A stretch of 37,023 nucleotides of DNA, from positions 1 through 37,023 of the forward strand of contig JAAZXI010000009.1 of the NCBI GenBank assembly GCA_014240285.1, given 5' to 3'. The stretch's first letter is position 1; each line of letters begins with the position of its first letter. Shown here piece after piece: positions 10,046-17,573 of this stretch. Under the pieces are notes generated by a model. The model worked only from the letters and a program-made list of their open reading frames with translations. It had not been told where the DNA came from and did no database searches. The position numbers were made by a program, and so were the translations under genes. The DNA comes from Methanobacteriota archaeon (lineage in GTDB: Archaea > Thermoplasmatota > Poseidoniia > Poseidoniales > Thalassarchaeaceae).

Positions 10046-11740
10046 ATGAGACGAATCGCGATGCTGCAGAGTTTACTGATGATTACCGCTGTCCTGATGT
10101 GCACGGCCCCGACTGCTTCAGCCGATACGGCGGAGACTGTCATCAGCGACAATGTGACTTGGACAAGCGAGCAGTCGGTAGAAGGTATGGTCAGGATAGT
10201 GAGTGGTGGTCACCTAACCATCGATGGTACCGAGGTCGATATGCTCACGGGCTCCGGGATAGTCGTCGAGGCCGGAGGAAATCTTACTCTGAATCAAGCA
10301 AGCGTGGTCGCGCAGGACCTCCCCACAGCAATCGCCAGCATGGGGTACTGGGACGAGAACAACATGTCGAAGTTCAAAGTCCCAGGCGAAGGGATTTCGG
10401 GGGCGTTTGACATCAAGATGGATGCGATGGCAGGATACAGCTACTACGGTGGCGCAGCGCACGTGGCAGGCGAGACAATCAACATCAACGGCTCCTCACA
10501 CACTTTCTCGTTCGCGGACGGCACTGGAGACGTGTGGATTGGCCTGACCGGCTACTCGTCAGGTGCCGTGACCGTCGCCTCGATTACCATAGAGACCGAA
10601 GCGGGAGGCAGTTCTACCATCCTTGGCAGTGACCTTGAATCGGTCAACATGAGAGGTGCAGGAGAACAGGGCTTCAGCATCGAGATCGAGGGAGAGATGG
10701 TATCTGGGAACTCTGTCGTCTCCGGCGGCCAAATTACTGTCAATGGTGACATGAGTGCGGATGGCACCGACTTTGACAGAGTGGGGCCAGTAATCCTCGG
10801 GGGCTTTGGAAGCATCGAGCTGCTGGGCGCATCCTCGTTCTACGGCAGCCTCGATGACCACGACGTGAGAGGGGGGGCTGATTCAGAGATTTACTGGGGA
10901 GAGGAAGTCAGCGGTTCAGGCGGCCTCATTGACCGTTGGGAGCGCAGGGTCTCGGGCCAGACCATACAGGTCGATGCCGATTACGTAATCCTCAGGATTA
11001 CCGGAATCGGTCCGCAAGAGTCCACACAGGAGATCTTCAGTCTAGATGGATTTGCATCAGTGGACTCTGGCAATGAGCGCGTGGTCGAGATAGGTTACTC
11101 CGACGGGGCGATTTGGACTGAGACAGCCACCATCGAGGTGGTGACTTACGTGACAGGCTGGAACCCGGAGTCTTCAGGCATCGGTAATTACGGAGGTGAG
11201 GCGGCAGTATTGAGTTGGGCACAGAACACGGTGCTCGACTCCGGAACCCCATTCGTTGAATGGGAATCGCTCGAGATAGCCAGCGGGGCTTCGACCAAAT
11301 CCACCGGGCAATCTATGCCGATACTAGCCCGGCTAGCGAACAGAGGCACAGCCCCTGCCCTACTGTACTTCACCTGCGATGTGGCGGAGACTGGGGTGGA
11401 GGCAAACATCGGTGGTTACCAAGGGGCTCGGATTGATGCAGGGGAGTCCGTTGAGGTGTCCTTCGGATGGCGTAACAGTGAGGTCGGCGACGCTACCCTT
11501 TCCTGCCGCATCTTGACGCCTACACAACTGGTAGATGACAGCGCCTTCGGGGGCGGAAACATGAGTACAGGGGTAGCGACTTGGGCAGAACCGGTCGAAG
11601 ACGATTCTCTACCGATACTACCTCTGCTGGCAGCTATCATTGTAGGGGCCATAATCGCCGGTATCACTATGTTGAGGAGAGGTGAATCAGACGCAATAGT
11701 CGAGGAAGAGAATTCCAGTTACTCACAAGACGAGATTTAG
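10046..11740 (+). CDS. Secreted/cell-surface protein with CARDB-like C-terminal region and C-terminal TM anchor (ORF track start 10019)
   Basis: Signal peptide MRRIAMLQSLLMITAVLMCTAPTASA; TM LPLLAAIIVGAIIAGITMLRR; beta-rich ectodomain. Confidence 0.8.
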   Translation: MRRIAMLQSLLMITAVLMCTAPTASADTAETVISDNVTWTSEQSVEGMVRIVSGGHLTIDGTEVDMLTGSGIVVEAGGNLTLNQASVVAQDLPTAIASMGYWDENNMSKFKVPGEGISGAFDIKMDAMAGYSYYGGAAHVAGETININGSSHTFSFADGTGDVWIGLTGYSSGAVTVASITIETEAGGSSTILGSDLESVNMRGAGEQGFSIEIEGEMVSGNSVVSGGQITVNGDMSADGTDFDRVGPVILGGFGSIELLGASSFYGSLDDHDVRGGADSEIYWGEEVSGSGGLIDRWERRVSGQTIQVDADYVILRITGIGPQESTQEIFSLDGFASVDSGNERVVEIGYSDGAIWTETATIEVVTYVTGWNPESSGIGNYGGEAAVLSWAQNTVLDSGTPFVEWESLEIASGASTKSTGQSMPILARLANRGTAPALLYFTCDVAETGVEANIGGYQGARIDAGESVEVSFGWRNSEVGDATLSCRILTPTQLVDDSAFGGGNMSTGVATWAEPVEDDSLPILPLLAAIIVGAIIAGITMLRRGESDAIVEEENSSYSQDEI

Positions 11741-12981
11741 TCATCGCAACTTGTTACCTTAGTCCAAGACTCATCGGTATTGTTTGGATTGTCGCCGCCG
11801 GCTCCCTCTTCTGCGTATTCGTAGAATGAAGTATGCATGACTACTGAACCAGCGGATGCCCAAGGTTCATCTTGTGTTATACTGACCTCAAAACTATAGC
11901 ACCCGTAATTGTTCTCCTCCCAATCTGCGATTGGTATGTACTTGGCATTGAGCATTACATCTGACACTGAACCTTCGAGAGTCAACTCCGAACCGAAATC
12001 CCCCACAATTGTCGATCCTCCTCCATATTTACCTCCCTCCGAATCCCAGGTTGCTATTGTGTCGATGACAGTAACTGGAGGATATGAGATTGCTACACTT
12101 CTGCTACTACTTCCTCCGTAGTACATTGTAGCTTGGAGGGCATACTCTGCCAATGCCATTGGCGAAGGAGGGTTGTCACCAAGAGTGTCCAAACCTGCCC
12201 ATGCGGTCAACACTACTCCGACTACGCAACTGTCCTTAGTCCCACAATCGTCCGAATCAGTGCTGAATGCTGCAGCAGTTGAGCTTTGAACATCTGTGAT
12301 TGTGCGAGAAAGTTTTGCGGAATCAATGGTTGTAGACATCACTAGGTCGTCGACAGTTACTGTCAACGTGTATGGATTCGATGGCAACGCATTGGATTGG
12401 TAAAATTCAGAGACAGTTATCGTGATGCCTCCATAGTCTCCGAAGCCATCTTCTTTGTCTATCGCGAGAGATTCCATGCTAGACCAATCGCCAATCGAAA
12501 CCAGAGCGTCGACTGGATCGGAGGACCCACTATTCTGGCGGATTTTTATCTCCATGGACGAACCGTCATCACTGAACTCAACCTCGCCCAGCGACATCTC
12601 GCCAACAAGGATGTTCCCTAGAATCAACGGAATCAAAATCATCACTAGATATCCCCCTGCCACCACGATAGCCCTAATCGGGTGCATTCCGGCCCCCCCT
12701 AAAGAGGCTGGAAGACCAATTCTGAGATACCGCCAAACTATGATTATTGAGGCGATGAATACAATTGGATAAAGCAGATTTAGAGAAATGAAATCCAAAT
12801 AAATCCCAAACCACATTAGTACAATCATAGGAAGCAATGCTCCTACGAACAATGTTGTGATTACCTTCGAAATCGGTACTTCTTCTTCTGAGATATTCTC
12901 TGCGATAACAGTGATAGGCCCATCCACATCATCAGCAGCCTGCTGTTCAATGGCCTTCTGCAGTAAACCGCCGTTACTCAT
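11737..12981 (-). CDS. Membrane protein with N-terminal TM helices and extracellular beta-rich domain, unknown function
   Basis: 414 aa ORF with several hydrophobic segments near the N-terminus; stop codon overlaps that of the convergent gene. Confidence 0.75.
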   Translation of the reverse strand: MSNGGLLQKAIEQQAADDVDGPITVIAENISEEEVPISKVITTLFVGALLPMIVLMWFGIYLDFISLNLLYPIVFIASIIIVWRYLRIGLPASLGGAGMHPIRAIVVAGGYLVMILIPLILGNILVGEMSLGEVEFSDDGSSMEIKIRQNSGSSDPVDALVSIGDWSSMESLAIDKEDGFGDYGGITITVSEFYQSNALPSNPYTLTVTVDDLVMSTTIDSAKLSRTITDVQSSTAAAFSTDSDDCGTKDSCVVGVVLTAWAGLDTLGDNPPSPMALAEYALQATMYYGGSSSRSVAISYPPVTVIDTIATWDSEGGKYGGGSTIVGDFGSELTLEGSVSDVMLNAKYIPIADWEENNYGCYSFEVSITQDEPWASAGSVVMHTSFYEYAEEGAGGDNPNNTDESWTKVTSCDD

Positions 12982-13062
12982 TGAAGCACCTCAAGACGGT
13001 ACACACGTCATGTGTGTCGGTTATCAACCCGTTGACGACAAGTCGCTCGTAGTGGCGGCGGT

Positions 13063-13998
13063 TCAGAACAGACGTGCATCGAGGACTCTTGGCTCATCCG
13101 AATCATCGTCCTCATCGTCCCGATACCTGCCAGCAATAGCGGCAGCAGCAAGTGTCGTGATCATCATGGTCCCCATTAACTCAAACCCGGGTAGGTATAC
13201 TCCTCTGATGTATATCGTCATGGTCTGCACCTGATAATTCGGAATACCTTCGGTTCTGACCGAGTATTCAGAAGTGGCTTTGAACTGCAAAGAGAAATAC
13301 TTGTCAGTCCAACCCTGATTCTTAGGGGTCCTCATCTGTACCCTGATCTTCTCGGCTGGAGCCATCGATTCTATCTCAACCGAGACTAAGGGAATACTGA
13401 GTTGGAAGCCCTCGTCATTCAGTTCGTCGTAATTATCGACACCGACGTTGAACCTGTCCATCGCATTGCCGTCATTGTAGACATCGAACACAATCATGTA
13501 GTCGACTTTCGGCCTGAGCTGTAGGAAAGCGACCTCGGAGGCCACCCTTAGACGGCTGAACTGCCTAATGACTGCCAACACCTTGTAGGTGGTCGGAGTC
13601 CCAACCCAAGTGATTCCATCGGCCTGAACGACCTCAGCGGTGATGCTGATGATCTGGGAACCCTCAGGCATCCTGAGTTCGGCCCTAGCCACAACCTGGA
13701 AGGAGACATCAGACTGGGCACCGACGGTCATCGAGGCAGGACCGGCAGCGGCAAGGGAGCCGGACTGAATCTGCACGTTGACCTTCTCCTGATGGATGGT
13801 CGGGTTCTCCAGAGTGCAATCTATGATGGTGATTCTAGTTGCCCCTGGATAGACGTCAATTGGCTGCGGTTGCTGGCAGCTCAGTGTGATGTCTGGGACA
13901 GGCCCTTGGGCCTGAACCGCAGCCGCCCCTGCCCAGGTACTGAGAAAATACACAGCTAGAATCATCAGGGCGGGTCTGACCGAACGAGCCTTCGTCAT
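13063..13998 (-). CDS. Secreted membrane-anchored protein with Ig-like/CARDB-like repeats
   Basis: 311 aa; signal peptide ALMILAVYFLSTWAGAAAVQAQ; C-terminal TM GFELMGTMMITTLAAAAIAGRYRDDEDDD. Confidence 0.78.
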   Translation of the reverse strand: MTKARSVRPALMILAVYFLSTWAGAAAVQAQGPVPDITLSCQQPQPIDVYPGATRITIIDCTLENPTIHQEKVNVQIQSGSLAAAGPASMTVGAQSDVSFQVVARAELRMPEGSQIISITAEVVQADGITWVGTPTTYKVLAVIRQFSRLRVASEVAFLQLRPKVDYMIVFDVYNDGNAMDRFNVGVDNYDELNDEGFQLSIPLVSVEIESMAPAEKIRVQMRTPKNQGWTDKYFSLQFKATSEYSVRTEGIPNYQVQTMTIYIRGVYLPGFELMGTMMITTLAAAAIAGRYRDDEDDDSDEPRVLDARLF

Positions 13999-14083
13999 TG
14001 TCTATAAGGCCCTCTCGGACTGTATTTGAGGCTTCGCACCAACTGGACCCTGAAATGGCTATTGCAGCGTCGTACCATTTGAG

Positions 14084-14160
14084 TGGTGGACCCGACCGGA
14101 TTTGAACCGATGGCCACTCGGTTATGAGCCGAGCGCTCTGACCAACTGAGCTACGGGTCC
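14084..14160 (-). tRNA. tRNA with CAU anticodon (elongator Met or Ile2), CCA encoded
   Basis: Minus strand GGACCCGTAGCTCAGTTGGTCAGAGCGCTCGGCTCATAACCGAGTGGCCATCGGTTCAAATCCGGTCGGGTCCACCA; 7-bp acceptor, loop CTCATAA, T-loop TTCAAAT. Confidence 0.95.
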
Positions 14161-14321
14161 CTGCATCTCTCGCAGTGCTTTGTGAAATGAACCTTGTCTT
14201 CGCGCCGCGGGATGCGAATCGCCATCGGGCGCTCTCAACCTTGAAGCATAGAGCCCTCCCGTGAGGGTCCATGGCGAAACTTTGGGTGATGTTTTTCACA
14301 TAGCTTCTGCTTGTCTCGGCG

Positions 14322-15821
14322 ATGAACTTCTACGCCGTGATAAGGGAGCCGGATATGATAGAGATAGATGAGATACGGAACTACCCCCGTGAGACCGTGA
14401 AGATTGAGGGCGTGCTGACAAGTTACATACGCGACCCTTACGGAGAGGGAGCAGACAGGATAGACCTGCAGGTCCAAGAGATTGGTGGGCATTCAGTGGC
14501 GAAGGTTCGCTGGAACGTTGACTGGACCAACGATATACCTCCGATTGGAACCGTGGTCACTGTCGAGGGCGAGGTATCAGAGTGGAATGGAAGAATATGG
14601 TTGCAGTCCAATGGCTACGGCGCTATCATCGCTAGAGATCAGACAATAGAGTTCACCGAAACCAAGCTGGTCGAGGTCGGACAGGACCCGCGGGCCTATG
14701 CCAATCAGTCGATTACCCTAGACGGCTGGCTCAGCGAGTCCCTCGCTCCAGATGTGACATACCACTCGCTATATGTGATGGATAACCAAGTCTACGGTGG
14801 CGCAGACCACCTGCTGTACATGCAGGTCGAGGGTCGCGTCATGGAGTGGGTCGAGGCCGGCAGCCACGTCGTCGTGAACGGTTGGCTACAGTTCGACGAG
14901 CGCTCCTACCGATGGAGGCTACTGGTGCAGGCCACCGAGATTGAGGTACTGTCCCAAGGCGAGACACTCTACCTCAACTGGGAAATTGAGCCGTACACCA
15001 TGACCTACGAGGTCGGCAAACTGGTGGTCATAGACGGAACTGTGGCTAGCGATGGTGACGAATGGTGGATCGAGGGCGATGCGCCCACGGACCGGCTTTG
15101 CATGCTGCCATCTCCGGAGGATTTGGCGAGCGACATAGTCGGACAGACGGGAGACTGGGGCGGCAGGCTTGCATGGTCGACCGACGAGGCCGAGGTCTGC
15201 CTAGACAGGGGCTACATCGAGGCGCTGCAGCACCCTGCAGGCCAGTTCGGCGACGATATCATGACAATGAAGCAAGTCGTCGAAGACCCATTCACCTATG
15301 TCGGCAATAGCTACCAGTTTGAAGGCTGGATTACCGATCCGATCTCACCGGACTATGACAAGGGGTACGTCGGTGACGGACCCGGCTACTACGACAGAGA
15401 CACCAAGCTCAGGATAGAGTTCGTGGGCGAGCACGCGGAGTGGATTGAGGCAGATCAGGCAATTCGGTTCAACGCGACGGTGCTTTGGTCTGAGGCAGAG
15501 GGTAGGTTGTTCCTCGAAGCACGCTCCTGGCTGCTCGGTGAGGCTCCTGCCCCATCGGTGCTCAATTGGGGTGATGGCTACAACTCATGGAAGTGGGACA
15601 TCGGTAAACTAGTGCAGATAACCGGCGAGGCGGTGATGGGCGAGGAAGGCGACCAATGGATTTCACGTTCCGGCTCTGAAGAGAGGGTCTGCCTGCTCGG
15701 TGACGGCACTGAAGCCAGTCAGCAGGAGCAGATTGGTGAGCCTATCGAATGGATGGGGCGTCTGACCATGACCGAGGACTCTATTGGTAACTCCGCACAA
15801 TTCTGCATCGACATCCGCTGA
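14322..15821 (+). CDS. Multi-OB-fold-like repeat protein, no signal peptide evident
   Basis: 499 aa; repeated OB-like strands (VKIEGVLTSYIRD..., SITLDGWLSE..., VGKLVVIDGTVASDGDEWWI, IGKLVQITGEAVMGEEGDQWI). Confidence 0.7.
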   Translation: MNFYAVIREPDMIEIDEIRNYPRETVKIEGVLTSYIRDPYGEGADRIDLQVQEIGGHSVAKVRWNVDWTNDIPPIGTVVTVEGEVSEWNGRIWLQSNGYGAIIARDQTIEFTETKLVEVGQDPRAYANQSITLDGWLSESLAPDVTYHSLYVMDNQVYGGADHLLYMQVEGRVMEWVEAGSHVVVNGWLQFDERSYRWRLLVQATEIEVLSQGETLYLNWEIEPYTMTYEVGKLVVIDGTVASDGDEWWIEGDAPTDRLCMLPSPEDLASDIVGQTGDWGGRLAWSTDEAEVCLDRGYIEALQHPAGQFGDDIMTMKQVVEDPFTYVGNSYQFEGWITDPISPDYDKGYVGDGPGYYDRDTKLRIEFVGEHAEWIEADQAIRFNATVLWSEAEGRLFLEARSWLLGEAPAPSVLNWGDGYNSWKWDIGKLVQITGEAVMGEEGDQWISRSGSEERVCLLGDGTEASQQEQIGEPIEWMGRLTMTEDSIGNSAQFCIDIR

Positions 15822-15830
15822 GGTGATTCA

Positions 15831-17486
15831 ATGGACCCAGTGGTGCTCGACTTTGGATGGCTGATTGCCTCCTACTTGTTCGGCATCATGCTGGGTTGCC
15901 TGACCGGGCTGATTCCCGGATTCCACGTCAACAACGTCGCACTGATAGCACTGAGTCTCTCACCGGTGGCAGTCGCCATCGGGATTCCTCTGGACGCGGT
16001 TGCAGGCATAATCGTCGCCTGCGGCACCGTGCACACATTCCTGAACTACATCCCTAGCGCTCTGATTGGTGCACCAGACGACAACATGGCTCTCGCCCTG
16101 CTGCCCGGACACCGTATGCTGATCTCGGGTCAAGCCGCGCAGGGAGTGGCTTACTCTGCGCGCGGCTCGCAGATGGGAATGCTGATGTCGATACCTCTGC
16201 TGATAGTGGCGAGACTGCTTTTCGGAGAGGATCCGGGGCTGGGCCTCTACGAGTCCAGCCGCGACGTCCTGCCTTGGCTGCTTCTGATTATCTCGATATT
16301 CCTCATCATGACCGAGACGACTCGCCTCGCATGGCCCGAGTGGTGCCAGCGGTTGACCAGTAAGTTGGTCTTCCGGCTGCCTCGCAAGATTGAGTTTAAC
16401 ATCCCTGTGGGGAAGTTCAACATCCACCGCAGATGGGAGAATTTCGACCTAAGGCTCGGCAGCAGCTCAAGGACCGCAGGGATGCTCGCTGCGACGTCCT
16501 TCTTCCTCCTAACAGGATTCTACGGATGGGCTGTTTTCGAGTTGCCTGGACGGTCTCCGATAGGGATGCCCTCGGCCACACTGCTATTCCCAGGTCTGGC
16601 CGGATTGTTCGGGATTGCCAACCTGATTGACATCTATGTTACGACCTCTGAGATTCCCCCTCAGGAGGCCAACTGGGAAATGCCTCCGATGAAGCCCCTC
16701 GCAATCCCTACTTTCCTGTCCGCCGTCGTCTCCTCAGTCATGGCTATTCTGCCGGGGATGACTGCCGCCCAAGCCACAGTTGTCGTCATGAGCATGCGCA
16801 ATCTGTGGGGCAGGCTGACGGACCCGGACTACATCCCGGCCGACTTTGAGCACGGGATTCAACCGGGTTCCGCGCCGAAGGCATCGCCCCTCGACATCGG
16901 CGATCTCGACGAACTCTCGGACGAGGAGAGGGAGATTTTTGAGGGAGTGCTAACCGAAGCTGGAGTCAGTCCCGATCTCGACTTGGGGGCTCAGAGTCAG
17001 CAACAGGACCTCGAGGTCATCGCCGTTTTGTCCTCAGTCAACACCGCGGTCACGGTGATGGTTCTCGGCTTCCTTTACATGGTAGGCAGGCCGCGCTCAG
17101 GGGCCGCCCTCGCCCTCAACATGATGTATCCAATCGATATGTGGAACGCCGTCGATCCTCCGGCAGATTTCATCAGGCTTTTGGGCATCACGATTGCTTC
17201 CGGACTGTTCGCGGTTCCAGTAATGATCAAGGTCGGCAAAGGGATGCTGAAGATGCACGAAATCGTGCCCCTACGCACAGTTGTTTTCACGGTCACAGGA
17301 TTCATCTCTATACTCGTCTGGCTATCAACTGGATGGATAGGTTTGGGAGTCCTAATCATCGGCACCGCGATGGGGCTGATGCCGCCACGTATTGGAATCC
17401 GACGCAGCCACGCAATGGGGATTATCCTAGTCCCAATAATGATGTACACATTCGCGCGCGAATTCGACGGATTTGGCTTCATTTGA
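15831..17486 (+). CDS. TctA-family (DUF112) polytopic membrane protein
   Basis: 551 aa; FGIMLGCLTGLIPGFHVNN, VHTFLNYIPSALIGAPDDNMALALLPGHRM, SRGSQMGMLMSIPLL-like pattern, multiple TM segments. Confidence 0.8.
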   Translation: MDPVVLDFGWLIASYLFGIMLGCLTGLIPGFHVNNVALIALSLSPVAVAIGIPLDAVAGIIVACGTVHTFLNYIPSALIGAPDDNMALALLPGHRMLISGQAAQGVAYSARGSQMGMLMSIPLLIVARLLFGEDPGLGLYESSRDVLPWLLLIISIFLIMTETTRLAWPEWCQRLTSKLVFRLPRKIEFNIPVGKFNIHRRWENFDLRLGSSSRTAGMLAATSFFLLTGFYGWAVFELPGRSPIGMPSATLLFPGLAGLFGIANLIDIYVTTSEIPPQEANWEMPPMKPLAIPTFLSAVVSSVMAILPGMTAAQATVVVMSMRNLWGRLTDPDYIPADFEHGIQPGSAPKASPLDIGDLDELSDEEREIFEGVLTEAGVSPDLDLGAQSQQQDLEVIAVLSSVNTAVTVMVLGFLYMVGRPRSGAALALNMMYPIDMWNAVDPPADFIRLLGITIASGLFAVPVMIKVGKGMLKMHEIVPLRTVVFTVTGFISILVWLSTGWIGLGVLIIGTAMGLMPPRIGIRRSHAMGIILVPIMMYTFAREFDGFGFI

Positions 17487-17573
17487 GCCCTAGTAACGCA
17501 TTTTAAACGATTGAATCTTGAGTGCAACGCTTATCTCACATACCCTTGTGTGCGCACGTAGAGAGTGCATACT

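Noticed and set aside
13001-13017. ACACAC-GTCAT-GTGTGT inverted repeat upstream of the 414-aa gene
   Set aside because: Short dinucleotide-type repeat, easily produced by chance; no supporting context beyond being intergenic.
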